NCBI RefSeq assembly: GCF_047654805.1
Contig: NZ_JASGIV010000001.1
Span: forward strand, 4,836,001 to 4,900,000
Direction of reading: 5' to 3'
DNA: 64,000 nucleotides
Origin: Pelomonas sp047654805
GTDB lineage: Bacteria > Pseudomonadota > Gammaproteobacteria > Burkholderiales > Burkholderiaceae_C
Part shown: in pieces, positions 25,196-33,834 of the stretch
Layout: every line of letters begins with the position of its first letter
Numbering within the stretch: the first letter of the stretch is position 1
Made by a program: the position numbers and the translations under genes
Notes under the pieces: model-generated
The model's database searches: none
What the model was told of the DNA's origin: nothing
The model's input: only the letters and a program-made list of their open reading frames with translations

Positions 25196-28100
25196 ATGAA
25201 TCTCTCCAAGTTCTTCATCGACCGACCGATCTTCGCGGGCGTGCTGTCGCTGCTGATCTTCATCGGCGGCCTGCTGTCGATACGCGCGCTGCCGATCTCG
25301 GAATACCCCGACGTCGTGCCGCCGTCCGTCGTCGTGCGCGCCCAGTATCCCGGCGCCAATCCGAAGGTCATCGCCGAGACGGTCGCTACGCCTCTCGAGG
25401 AGGCCGTCAACGGCGTCGAGGACATGCTCTACATGAGCAGTCAGGCGACCACTGACGGCCTGATGACGCTGACTGTCAGCTTCAAGCTTGGCACCGACCC
25501 GGACAAGGCGCAGCAGATGGTGCAGAACCGCGTCGCACAGGCCGAGGCGAGACTGCCCGAGGAGGTCAAGCGCCTGGGCGTGACGACCGTCAAGAGCAGC
25601 CCGGACCTGACGATGGTCGTGCACCTGACGTCGCCCAACGACCGCTACGACATGACCTATCTGCGCAACTACGCGCTGCTGAACGTCAAGGACCGCCTCG
25701 CGCGCATCCCGGGCGTGGGCCAGGTACAGCTGTTCGGCTCGGGCGACTACTCGATGCGAATCTGGCTGGACCCGCAGAAGGTCGCCGAGCACGGCCTGTC
25801 GGCCAGTGACGTCGTGACGGCCATCCGCGGCCAGAACGTGCAAGCCGCGGCCGGTGTCGTCGGCGCATCGCCGGGCCTGGTAGGCATCGACCTGCAGCTG
25901 TCCGTCAACGCACAGGGTCGACTGCAGTCGGCCGAGGAGTTCGGGGACATCATCGTGAAGACCGGCGTGGGGTCGGCCTCGGGCGCCGTCACTCGGCTGC
26001 GCGACCTGGGCCGCATCGAGCTGGGTGCCAGCGAGTACGCACTGCGCTCGCTGCTGGACAACAAGTCCGCCGTCGCGGTTCCGATCTTCCAGGCCCCCGG
26101 CGGCAACGCGCTGGACATCTCCGCCAACGTGCGCGCCACGATGGCCGAGCTGAAGGCCGCGATGCCCGAAGGCGTGGACTACACCATCGTCTACGACCCG
26201 ACGCAATTCGTGCGCGCGTCCATCGAGTCGGTCATCCACACGCTGCTGGAGGCCGTCGCGCTGGTCGTGCTGGTCGTCATCCTGTTCCTGCAGACCTGGC
26301 GCGCGTCCATCATCCCGCTGCTGGCCGTGCCGGTCTCCATCGTCGGCACGTTCGCGGTAATGCACGTCTTCGGCTTCTCGATCAACGCGCTGAGCCTGTT
26401 CGGCCTGGTGCTGGCCATCGGCATCGTCGTCGACGACGCCATCGTCGTGGTCGAGAACGTGGAGCGAAACATCGCGTCGGGCCTGAGCCCGCGCGACGCG
26501 ACCTATCGGGCGATGCGCGAGGTGTCGGGCCCCATCATCGCGATCGCACTGACGCTGATCTCGGTGTTCGTGCCGCTGGCCTTCATCACCGGCCTGACAG
26601 GGCAGTTCTACAAGCAGTTCGCGCTGACCATCGCGATCTCGACGGTGATCTCGGCGATCAACTCGCTGACGCTGTCACCGGCTCTGGCCGCGATGCTGCT
26701 GAAGGACCATCACGCACCCAAGGACGCGCTGACGCGCGGCATGGACCGCGTGCTGGGCGGCTTCTTTGCGCGCTTCAACCGCCTGTTCACGCGCAGCTCC
26801 GAGAAGTACGGCGGCGGCGTGAAGACGCTGATGTCGCGCAAGGCCATCATGATGGTCGTCTACCTGGGCCTGGTCGCGGCCACGGCCGGCCTGTTCAGGG
26901 CCGTGCCCGGCGGCTTCGTGCCGGGTCAGGACAAGCAGTACCTGATCGGCTTCGCGCAGCTGCCTGACGGCGCCACGCTGGACCGCACCGAGGACGTGAT
27001 CCGCCGCATGACGGAGATCACGCTGAAGACGCCCGGCGTCGAGCATGCGGTGGCCTTCCCCGGCCTGTCCATCAACGGCTTCACCAACAGCGCCAGCTCC
27101 GGCATCGTGTTCGCAACGCTGAAGCCCTTCGAGCAACGCGAGACCAAGGACCTGTCGGCCGGCGCCATCGCCGGTTCGCTGAACGCGCAGTACGGCCAGA
27201 TCGAGGACGCCTTCATCGTCATGTTCCCCCCACCGCCCGTGCAGGGCCTGGGCACCACCGGCGGCTTCAAGCTGCAGCTGGAGGACCGTGGCGGCCTGGG
27301 CTACGAGGCGATGGACGGCGCCGTGAAGGCCTTCATGGCCAAGGCAGCCCAGGCGCCCGAACTCGCCGGCCTGTTCTCCAGCTACCAGGTCAACGTGCCG
27401 CAGCTGTTCGCCGACCTCGACCGCACCAAGGCACGCCAGCTCGGGGTGGCCGTGACGGACGTGTTCGACACGATGCAGATCTACCTCGGCAGCCTGTATG
27501 TGAACGACTTCAACAAGTTCGGCCGCACCTACTCGGTCCGCGTCCAGGCGGACGCCGCCTACCGCGCCCGTGCCGAGGACATCGGCGCGCTGAAGGTGCG
27601 CTCGTCGTCGGGCGAGATGGTTCCGCTGTCCGCGCTGATGAAGGTCACGCCCAGCTTCGGCCCCGAGCGCGCGCTGCGCTACAACGGCTTCCTGGCCGCC
27701 GACATCAACGGCGGCGCCGCTCCAGGCTTCTCGTCGGGCCAGGCGCAGGCCACCGTCGAGCGCATCGCCGCCGAGACGTTGCCCCCGGGCATCGGCTATG
27801 AGTGGACCGACCTGACCTACCAGGAAAAGATCGCCGGCAACTCAGCCGCCTGGGTCTTCCCGCTGGCCATCCTGCTGGTGTTCCTGGTGCTGGCCGCGCA
27901 GTACGAGAGCCTGACGCTGCCCATCGCCATCCTGCTCATCGTGCCAATGGGCCTGCTGGCCGCGATGACGGGCGTGTGGCTCAGCCACGGCGACAACAAC
28001 GTGTTCACGCAGATCGGGCTCATCGTGCTGGTCGGCCTGTCGGCGAAGAACGCCATCCTGATCGTCGAGTTCGCCCGCGAGCTGGAGTTCGCCGGCCGCT

Positions 28101-28474
28101 CGCCGGTGCAGGCGGCGCTCGAGGCTGCACGGTTGCGGCTGCGGCCGATCCTGATGACGTCGATGGCCTTTGTCATGGGCGTGCTGCCGCTGGTGCTCAG
28201 CACCGGCGCCGGCGCGGAGATGCGACAAGCCATGGGCGTGGCTGTGTTCGCCGGGATGATCGGCGTGACGCTGTTCGGCCTGTTCCTGACGCCCCTGTTC
28301 TACGTCATCGTGCGTCGCCTGACCGGCAACGCGCCGCTGCGCCACCACGGTGGCCAAGTGGCCGCCCCGGCCGCTCACGACGCTCCTCATGCGCCTGATG
28401 CCCCTGGGGTCCCTGATGCGCATGTCGCGCCAGCCACCCCCGTGGCCGACGCCCTTCCTCAACGAGGCAAGTGA
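25196..28474 (+). CDS. RND multidrug efflux pump, HAE1 family
   Basis: The 1092-residue inner-membrane protein has the AcrB/MexF pattern: N-terminal SKFFIDRPIFAGVLSLLIF, a large periplasmic porter domain, the proton-relay Asp pair in GIVVDDAIVVVENVERN, a second porter domain and a terminal bundle of helices (YESLTLPIAILLIVP, LVGLSAKNAILIVEF). It exports drugs or other hydrophobic compounds using proton motive force. The C-terminus is longer than usual, with an Ala/His/Pro/Asp-rich tail of about 35 residues after the last helix. It is coupled to the channel gene next door. Substrate is not predictable. Confidence 0.95.
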   Translation: MNLSKFFIDRPIFAGVLSLLIFIGGLLSIRALPISEYPDVVPPSVVVRAQYPGANPKVIAETVATPLEEAVNGVEDMLYMSSQATTDGLMTLTVSFKLGTDPDKAQQMVQNRVAQAEARLPEEVKRLGVTTVKSSPDLTMVVHLTSPNDRYDMTYLRNYALLNVKDRLARIPGVGQVQLFGSGDYSMRIWLDPQKVAEHGLSASDVVTAIRGQNVQAAAGVVGASPGLVGIDLQLSVNAQGRLQSAEEFGDIIVKTGVGSASGAVTRLRDLGRIELGASEYALRSLLDNKSAVAVPIFQAPGGNALDISANVRATMAELKAAMPEGVDYTIVYDPTQFVRASIESVIHTLLEAVALVVLVVILFLQTWRASIIPLLAVPVSIVGTFAVMHVFGFSINALSLFGLVLAIGIVVDDAIVVVENVERNIASGLSPRDATYRAMREVSGPIIAIALTLISVFVPLAFITGLTGQFYKQFALTIAISTVISAINSLTLSPALAAMLLKDHHAPKDALTRGMDRVLGGFFARFNRLFTRSSEKYGGGVKTLMSRKAIMMVVYLGLVAATAGLFRAVPGGFVPGQDKQYLIGFAQLPDGATLDRTEDVIRRMTEITLKTPGVEHAVAFPGLSINGFTNSASSGIVFATLKPFEQRETKDLSAGAIAGSLNAQYGQIEDAFIVMFPPPPVQGLGTTGGFKLQLEDRGGLGYEAMDGAVKAFMAKAAQAPELAGLFSSYQVNVPQLFADLDRTKARQLGVAVTDVFDTMQIYLGSLYVNDFNKFGRTYSVRVQADAAYRARAEDIGALKVRSSSGEMVPLSALMKVTPSFGPERALRYNGFLAADINGGAAPGFSSGQAQATVERIAAETLPPGIGYEWTDLTYQEKIAGNSAAWVFPLAILLVFLVLAAQYESLTLPIAILLIVPMGLLAAMTGVWLSHGDNNVFTQIGLIVLVGLSAKNAILIVEFARELEFAGRSPVQAALEAARLRLRPILMTSMAFVMGVLPLVLSTGAGAEMRQAMGVAVFAGMIGVTLFGLFLTPLFYVIVRRLTGNAPLRHHGGQVAAPAAHDAPHAPDAPGVPDAHVAPATPVADALPQRGK

Positions 28475-28479
28475 TCATC

Positions 28480-29859
28480 ATGAAATTGACTCTTACCCCG
28501 CTCATTGCAGCGCTGCTGCTGGCCGGCTGCGCCTCCGTCGGCACCATTGACCCGGCACAGCTGCCGCAGGCGCCGGCGACCTACAAGGCCACGGTCGCGA
28601 ACGACGCGGCCGCACTGACCGCGAGCTGGTGGCGGCCCTTCGCCGACCCGGTGCTGGACGACCTCGTCGCCCGCGCGATGGCCACCAACACCAGCGTGCA
28701 GTCGGCCGCCAGCCGGCTGGCGCAGGCGCGCGCCGCACTGGGCTCGGCCCAGGCCGGCCGGCTGCCGCAGCTCGGCGCGGCGGCCGGTGCCGGCCGCTCG
28801 TCCACGCCCGGCCAGGCCGCGCCGCAGCCCGCCAACCAGTACAGCGCCGGCCTGAACCTCGCCTACGAGCTGGACCTGGGCGGGCGGCTGCTGCACGAGC
28901 GCAATGCCGCGGCACTGGACGTGCAGGCGCGCGAGCAGCTGCTGGCAGACGCCCGCCTGCTGGTGCAGGCCAACGTGGCGCGCGGCTACCTGGCGCTGCG
29001 GGCGCTGGACACGGAACGCGAGATCGTGCGCGACACCGTGGCCGCCTACGGCGAGACGCTGTCGCTGACCGAGAAGCGCGCCCGCGCGGGCGACGTCGCC
29101 GACCTGGACCTGGCGCGCGTGCGCGCGGAACTGGCCGCGAACGAGTCCGAGGCTCTGTCGCTGGAGCGCCGCCGCATCGAGCTGGAGACGGCACTCGCCG
29201 TGCTCGTCGGCGAGGTGCCGTCCGGCTTCAGCCTGGAGCCGCACGCGTGGACGACCGCACTTCCCGCCGTACCGGCCGGCTTGCCCAGCGAGCTGCTGCA
29301 GCGCCGCCCAGACCTCGCCGCTGCACGCAGCCAGCTGCAGGCCGCGCAGGCCCGCGTGGGCGTCGCACAGGCGGCATGGTGGCCCAGCCTGTCGCTGACG
29401 GCCCAGGGCGGCGGCATCTCCAGCGAACTGTCCAACCTGCTGAAGAGCGGCGCGAGTACCTGGGGCGTGGGCCTGCTGGGCGCGCTGCCCATCTTCGACG
29501 GTGGCCGCCGCGAGGCTGGCGTCAACGCGGCCAGGTCGCAGATGGACGCGCAGGCCATCGCGTTCCGCGAGCAGTTCCTGCTGGCGCTGAAGGACGTGGA
29601 GGACCAGCTCGGGGCGCTGTCGCTGCTGCAGGCTCAAGAGCAGGCCAGCGCGCGCGCCGTCAGCGCGGCCGGCCAGGCGCTGAAGCTGTCGGACACGCGC
29701 TACCGCAACGGCCTGGTCAGTCAGTTGGAGCTGCTGGACGCGCGCCGCAGCGAGCTGGCCAACCGCCGCTCGGCGCTGCAGGTGCGCTCGGCGCAATACC
29801 AAGCCACGGTGGGCCTGATCCGGGCCCTTGGCGGCGGCTGGGTCGGCCCCGGAGCCTGA
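28480..29859 (+). CDS. Outer-membrane efflux lipoprotein (NodT/OprN type)
   Basis: I choose the ATG at 28480; a GTG at 28471 overlaps the pump stop but has poorly spaced Shine-Dalgarno sequence. The 459-residue product has a lipoprotein signal with lipobox LLAGC (Cys at about 18), followed by the duplicated alpha-barrel repeats of TolC-like channels (LVARAMATNTSVQSAASRLA, LLQRRPDLAAARSQLQAAQ). It completes the tripartite RND system with the two upstream genes. Confidence 0.93.
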   Translation: MKLTLTPLIAALLLAGCASVGTIDPAQLPQAPATYKATVANDAAALTASWWRPFADPVLDDLVARAMATNTSVQSAASRLAQARAALGSAQAGRLPQLGAAAGAGRSSTPGQAAPQPANQYSAGLNLAYELDLGGRLLHERNAAALDVQAREQLLADARLLVQANVARGYLALRALDTEREIVRDTVAAYGETLSLTEKRARAGDVADLDLARVRAELAANESEALSLERRRIELETALAVLVGEVPSGFSLEPHAWTTALPAVPAGLPSELLQRRPDLAAARSQLQAAQARVGVAQAAWWPSLSLTAQGGGISSELSNLLKSGASTWGVGLLGALPIFDGGRREAGVNAARSQMDAQAIAFREQFLLALKDVEDQLGALSLLQAQEQASARAVSAAGQALKLSDTRYRNGLVSQLELLDARRSELANRRSALQVRSAQYQATVGLIRALGGGWVGPGA

Positions 29860-29874
29860 ACGGCGCGGCCGGGG

Positions 29875-30078
29875 CTAGGGCAACGTCTTGCAGTTGGGCT
29901 TGCAGACCACTTCGTTGCGGCCCAGCAGCCGGATGGACTGCAGGCTGGCCGGCGCGCGGTGCTTGCCGCACTTGAAGCAGGAGCGGGTGTGGCCGCTGCC
30001 GAGGAAGGGCGAACCACCCACTTTCGACTGGTAGCGCAAGCCATCCTGGCGGACCGCGGTGACGGTGTCTTTGCTCAT
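29875..30078 (-). CDS. Small putative zinc-ribbon protein (paralogue A)
   Basis: The 67-residue protein starts at ATG 30078 and has two Cys pairs, CFKCGKHR and CKPNC, about 20 residues apart, expected to bind one zinc. The sequence DGLRYQSKVGGSPF before the first pair and LLGRNEVVCKPNCK at the end are shared with a second small protein at 30979-31215 across the tdk gene. It has no signal peptide. I do not know a function; a nucleic-acid or protein-binding role would fit the size and charge. It is convergent with the efflux channel gene, 15 bp away. Confidence 0.7.
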   Translation of the reverse strand: MSKDTVTAVRQDGLRYQSKVGGSPFLGSGHTRSCFKCGKHRAPASLQSIRLLGRNEVVCKPNCKTLP

Positions 30079-30243
30079 TCTTCAGACAGGTCAGGGAAAG
30101 GCGAATTGACTCACGGCCCAGATGACAGCGCCATCTCGCAAGCCCGCAGTTGCAGCCCAAAAGGACCGAAACCGCGGGCTTTCCCTGCCCCGATCTGCGG
30201 GGTCGGCCTGCGAGGACAATGCGACCCCGCTTCAGACACCCCC

Positions 30244-30804
30244 ATGGCCAAGCTCTTTTTCCGTTATGCCGCGATGAACGCCGGCAAGTCCACCGCCCTG
30301 CTGCAGGTGGCGCACAACTACGAGGAGCGTGGCCACCGCGTGCGCATCTTCACGGCGCGGCTGGACGACCGCTTTGGCCGCGGCTTCGTCACGTCGCGGC
30401 TGGGCCCGCAGCGCGAGGTCGAGCAGTTCGACGCCGACACCGACTTCATCGCGCTGATGGGTGATAACCCCGGCATCGCCTGCATCCTCGTCGACGAGGC
30501 TCAGTTCCTCAGCAAGCGCCAGGTGCAGCAGCTCCACGAGATGGCGCATCTGCGCAGCCTGCCGGCCATCTGCTACGGCCTGCGCACCGATTTCCAGGGC
30601 GAGCTCTTCCCCGGCTCCGCCGCGCTGCTGGCGCTGGCCGACGAGATGGACGAGATGAAGACCATCTGCGACTGCGGCCGCAAGGCAACGATGAACATGC
30701 GCGTGGACGCCAGCAACCGCAAGGTCACCGAGGGCGCCCAGGTGGAGATCGGCGGCAATGCACGCTACCGCTCCGTCTGCGGGCGTTGTTTCCGCCAGGG
30801 CTAG
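30244..30804 (+). CDS. tdk: Thymidine kinase
   Basis: The 186-residue enzyme phosphorylates thymidine or deoxyuridine. It has the P-loop AAMNAGKST (Lys15), the Walker B-like segment ILVDEAQFL with the catalytic acid, FQGELFPGS, and a zinc site formed by CDC and CGRC in the C-terminal lasso region. The start is the ATG at 30244; the frame extends upstream without features. It is divergent from the small zinc-ribbon gene and followed by a strong inverted repeat. Confidence 0.95.
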   Translation: MAKLFFRYAAMNAGKSTALLQVAHNYEERGHRVRIFTARLDDRFGRGFVTSRLGPQREVEQFDADTDFIALMGDNPGIACILVDEAQFLSKRQVQQLHEMAHLRSLPAICYGLRTDFQGELFPGSAALLALADEMDEMKTICDCGRKATMNMRVDASNRKVTEGAQVEIGGNARYRSVCGRCFRQG

Positions 30805-30889
30805 GCACCGGCCAGCGGCGGCCCCGCCGTACGAGCAAGGCGTGCCATCCCTGAGCGGCGTCGCCGACGCCACTCACGGGTGGTGCTTC

Positions 30890-30927
30890 TCGATTCATTG
30901 AGGGGCAAACGCCCCCCAATGAATCGA
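30890..30927. terminator. Bidirectional stem-loop between tdk and zinc-ribbon paralogue B
   Basis: Arms tcgattcattg (30890-30900) and caatgaatcga (30917-30927) are exact reverse complements around an inner ggggc-aaac-gcccc hairpin (30902-30915). The position between convergent genes fits termination on both strands. Confidence 0.7.
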
Positions 30928-30949
30928 CCCCCCAAGGGCTAAGGGGTCA

Positions 30950-30967
30950 GCCCGCGTACCCGCGGGC
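30950..30967. terminator. GC-rich hairpin
   Basis: Arms gcccgcg and cgcgggc with loop tacc lie just past the stop of the leftward zinc-ribbon gene. It may cooperate with the larger stem-loop at 30890-30927. Confidence 0.45.
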
Positions 30968-30978
30968 CGGGAGCTCAC

Positions 30979-31215
30979 TTACTTCGCGGCAATCTGCGCG
31001 TCCAGCTCCTTGCAGGACGGCGAGCAGACGGGCTGCGACTTGCCCAGCAGCTTCTTGGACTTGAGCATCGCGCGCGGGCGATGCTTGCCGCACAGGAAGC
31101 ACGACATCGTCGCCGCGCCGAAGGAGGAAGTCGCCGCGAAGGGCGAACCGGGAGCTTTGGAGCGGTAGCGCAGACCATCCGCTTCGATGGTGGTCTTGGT
31201 GGTTTCTTTGGCCAC
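30979..31215 (-). CDS. Small putative zinc-ribbon protein (paralogue B)
   Basis: The start is taken as GTG at 31215 because AGGA lies 6 bp upstream and the product (VAKETTKTT...) then aligns end to end with paralogue A; a longer frame starts at 31314. The 78-residue protein has CFLCGKHR and CSPSC with the same spacing and flanking motifs (DGLRYRSKAPGSPF, KLLGKSQPVC) as paralogue A, plus an extra segment before the first Cys pair and a basic C-terminus ending IAAK. The conserved Cys pattern supports zinc binding. Function unknown. Confidence 0.7.
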   Translation of the reverse strand: MAKETTKTTIEADGLRYRSKAPGSPFAATSSFGAATMSCFLCGKHRPRAMLKSKKLLGKSQPVCSPSCKELDAQIAAK

Positions 31216-31310
31216 GCTGGTCCTGTCGAAGAGTGTGTAAAAGAAGGCGCCGGGCAGAGGCGCAGGCCCCATATTTTCCACGATGTGGCGAAAGCCCCGG
31301 CCTAGGGCTT

Positions 31311-32093
31311 TCAACCCCCCTTGAAACAGGCCGGTCTTTTTCCGGCCCAGGCCGCCTGTCCCTCGATGAGATCGGCCGAATCGCGGGCCCGGACGATGTC
31401 GTCCGCGAGCCGGGTCGCATCCAGCCGGCCAGCCGCGATCGCGTTCAGGTGCTGCTTCATCGGCAGCAGTGCCAGCGGTGCCATGCCCAGCAATTCATCG
31501 ACCAGGGCCTTCAGCGCGGCATCCAGCGTTTCGACATCGGGCAGCAACTGGTCCAGATAGCCACAACCGAGCAGGGCCTGTGCGTCCAGCGTGCGCCCGG
31601 CCAGCAACACCTGCTTGGCGGTCGCGAGCCCGAGGCGGTCGACGAAGCGCCGCAGGCCGCCGGCGTAGAAATGCAGGCCGATGCGTGCAGCGGGAACGAA
31701 CATCTCGACCGCAGGCGCGCCAAGCCTGAAGTCGCAGGCGAGCGCGAGGTCGGCAGCGCCGCCGTAGACGCCGCCGTGCAGACGCGCCACGGTGATGGGC
31801 CGCACGCCTTCCAGCGCATCCGCCAGGTCGCCGAAACGCGCACCGGCGTCGATGGCGCCAAGCGCGCCCAGGTCGAAGCCGCTGCAGAAATGCCGACCTT
31901 CGCCGGCCAGCACGAGGACGCGCACCGCCTCGTCCGCATTGACGGCATCGAGCTGGCCGCGCAGCGTGGCGAGGTCGTCGACGGCGAGGCGGTTGGCCTG
32001 GCGCGGCCGGCGCAGCGTGATGCGCGCCACGCCGCCGGCCATCTCCAGCAACGGGGCCTGGCCGCTGCTCACGGACGTCGCCCCGTGGCCCAT
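31311..32093 (-). CDS. Enoyl-CoA hydratase/isomerase family protein
   Basis: The 260-residue crotonase-fold protein shows the oxyanion-hole regions GEGRHFCSGFDLGAL and LHGGVYGGAADLALACDFRLG and a helical C-terminus. The Glu residues of classical hydratases are not obvious at the expected places after GGxxGG, so it could be an isomerase or another acyl-CoA enzyme. It stands alone, divergent from the secreted phosphatase gene, with no beta-oxidation genes nearby. Substrate unknown. Confidence 0.85.
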   Translation of the reverse strand: MGHGATSVSSGQAPLLEMAGGVARITLRRPRQANRLAVDDLATLRGQLDAVNADEAVRVLVLAGEGRHFCSGFDLGALGAIDAGARFGDLADALEGVRPITVARLHGGVYGGAADLALACDFRLGAPAVEMFVPAARIGLHFYAGGLRRFVDRLGLATAKQVLLAGRTLDAQALLGCGYLDQLLPDVETLDAALKALVDELLGMAPLALLPMKQHLNAIAAGRLDATRLADDIVRARDSADLIEGQAAWAGKRPACFKGG

Positions 32094-32140
32094 TCGGAAT
32101 GGATGTGGTCGTGCTGGGTCATGGCTTTACAAATCAGACA

Positions 32141-32186
32141 TTGTGACGACGTAAGCTCGCGCCCTTCACCGTCACAAAACCGTCAT
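32141..32186. promoter_or_regulatory. Dyad plus PhoB-box-like motif upstream of phosphatase gene
   Basis: The arms ttgtgacg (32141-32148) and cgtcacaa (32170-32177) are exact reverse complements 21 bp apart. The right arm is part of ccgtcacaaaaccgtcat (32169-32186), which matches the Pho-box consensus ctgtcataaaactgtcat at 15 of 18 positions, but it overlaps the start codon at 32185. Confidence 0.45.
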
Positions 32187-33834
32187 GTTCTTCACCCGAC
32201 GCCGCCTGCTGACCCTGGCCCTCGCCAGTGCCCTCACCGCCTGCACGACGACTCCGTCGCCGGTCGCAGCTCCCCAGACACCCAAGCTGCTCGTCCTTGT
32301 CGTCATCGACGGCCTGCCCATGCGCCAGGTCACCGGCTATCGCGACCAGCTTTCGCCCGACGGCTTCGCACGCTTCCTGGACCATGGTCGCTGGTTCGCC
32401 GATGCGCACTACGGCCACGGCCATACCGTCACGGCGGCGGGTCACTCGGTCATGCTCAGCGGCGCCTACCCGCAGCGAACGGGCATCATCAGCAACGAAT
32501 GGCGCAATCCGGATACCGGGGAGCAGGTCTACAACACCGGCGACACGGACTACAAGTACATCGACAGCCCGACGGCACCGCTGGCCGGCACCAGCCCGCG
32601 CAACCTCAAGGTGGAAACACTGGGCGATGTGCTGCGCACGCGCTCGCCGCAATCCAAGGTCATCGGCATCTCGGGCAAGGACCGCGGTGCCATCCTGCCG
32701 GCCGGCCACAAGGGCACGGCCTACATGTACATGTCGGAGACGGGCCGCTTCGCGTCCAGCACGTACTACATGCAGCAGCACCCGCAATGGGTGACGGACT
32801 TCAATGCCGCCAGGCCGGCCGACGCCTTCTTCAAGAAGACCTGGGCGCCGCTGCTGCCGGAATCCGCCTATGCCCGCTCGGTGCCGGACGGCCAGTCCTG
32901 GCAGGTCGCCAGCGGCAACGGCAACCGCCTGCCCGCGGTCATCGGCGACAAGATGGATGCCCCCGGCCCGCGCTTTTACGGCGGCCTGCTGGCCTCGCCG
33001 TTCGGCGACGAGCTGACTCTGGCCTTCGCCCGCGCCGCCGTGAAGAACGAGAAGCTGGGCCAGCGCGGCGTACAGGACCTGCTGTCGGTCAGCCTGTCCA
33101 GCCATGACTACATCAATCACGCCTTCGGCCCCGAGTCGCGGCTGTCACACGACCACACACTGCACCTGGACCGCCACCTGCAGGCCTTCTTCCAGTTCCT
33201 GGACAAGGAAGTGGGCGCCGGCAACTACGTGCTCGCACTGACGGCCGACCACGGCTTCACCGACACGCCGGAATGGGCCATCACCCAGGGCCGCGATGCC
33301 GGCCGCTTCAACAACCCGCCGTCGCTGCTGGCCGTCAACACGGCACTGAGCGCGAAGTTCGGCGTCGAGCGTCTGGCGCGCGCCTTCTCCGCGTCCGGCC
33401 TGCTGCTCAACGACAAGCTCGCCGCCGAGAAGGGCTTGGATTTCGCCGCCGTGCAGGCGACCGCGCGCGAGGAGCTGCTCAAGCTCCCCGGCGTCGCCGC
33501 CGTGTTCACGCGCGAGCAGCTGCTCGGCAACGACACGACCACGCCCTACCTGGAAGCCATGCGCAAGTCCTTCGACCCGACGCGAGCCGCGCAGTTGCAG
33601 ATCGTGCTGAAGCCCAACTGGATCTTCAGCTACCGCCCGGGCGGCAGCACCCATGGCAGCCCCTACAGCTACGACACCCATGTGCCGCTGCTGTTCTGGG
33701 GGCCGGGCTACGTCGGCCAGGGCGAGATGAAGGAACGCGCCGAGGTGGCCGACCTGGCCCCCACGCTGGCGGCCGTCGCCGGCCTGCCCGCGCCCGCCCA
33801 GGCGCAAGGCCGGGACCTGAAGCTCAAACCCTAG
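32185..33834 (+). CDS. Alkaline-phosphatase-superfamily lipoprotein (PafA-like)
   Basis: The 549-residue protein has a basic N-terminus and lipobox LTAC (Cys20), so it is probably an exported lipoprotein. The metal-site motifs of the nucleotide pyrophosphatase/alkaline phosphatase superfamily are present: VVIDGLP (Asp41), the Thr nucleophile in TVTAAGHS (Thr83), SSHDYINHAFGPES and ALTADHGF, with a late THGSPYSYDTHVPLLFWGPG that contains the last metal His. A Thr nucleophile with this spacing resembles phosphate-insensitive PafA enzymes that release phosphate from many monoesters. It tail-overlaps the PAS-like gene by 11 bp. Confidence 0.88.
   Translation: MFFTRRRLLTLALASALTACTTTPSPVAAPQTPKLLVLVVIDGLPMRQVTGYRDQLSPDGFARFLDHGRWFADAHYGHGHTVTAAGHSVMLSGAYPQRTGIISNEWRNPDTGEQVYNTGDTDYKYIDSPTAPLAGTSPRNLKVETLGDVLRTRSPQSKVIGISGKDRGAILPAGHKGTAYMYMSETGRFASSTYYMQQHPQWVTDFNAARPADAFFKKTWAPLLPESAYARSVPDGQSWQVASGNGNRLPAVIGDKMDAPGPRFYGGLLASPFGDELTLAFARAAVKNEKLGQRGVQDLLSVSLSSHDYINHAFGPESRLSHDHTLHLDRHLQAFFQFLDKEVGAGNYVLALTADHGFTDTPEWAITQGRDAGRFNNPPSLLAVNTALSAKFGVERLARAFSASGLLLNDKLAAEKGLDFAAVQATAREELLKLPGVAAVFTREQLLGNDTTTPYLEAMRKSFDPTRAAQLQIVLKPNWIFSYRPGGSTHGSPYSYDTHVPLLFWGPGYVGQGEMKERAEVADLAPTLAAVAGLPAPAQAQGRDLKLKP

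Noticed and set aside
23840..26365. An 841-codon minus-strand frame across the RND adaptor and pump
   Set aside because: Shadow of strongly conserved RND genes, with no recognisable motif.
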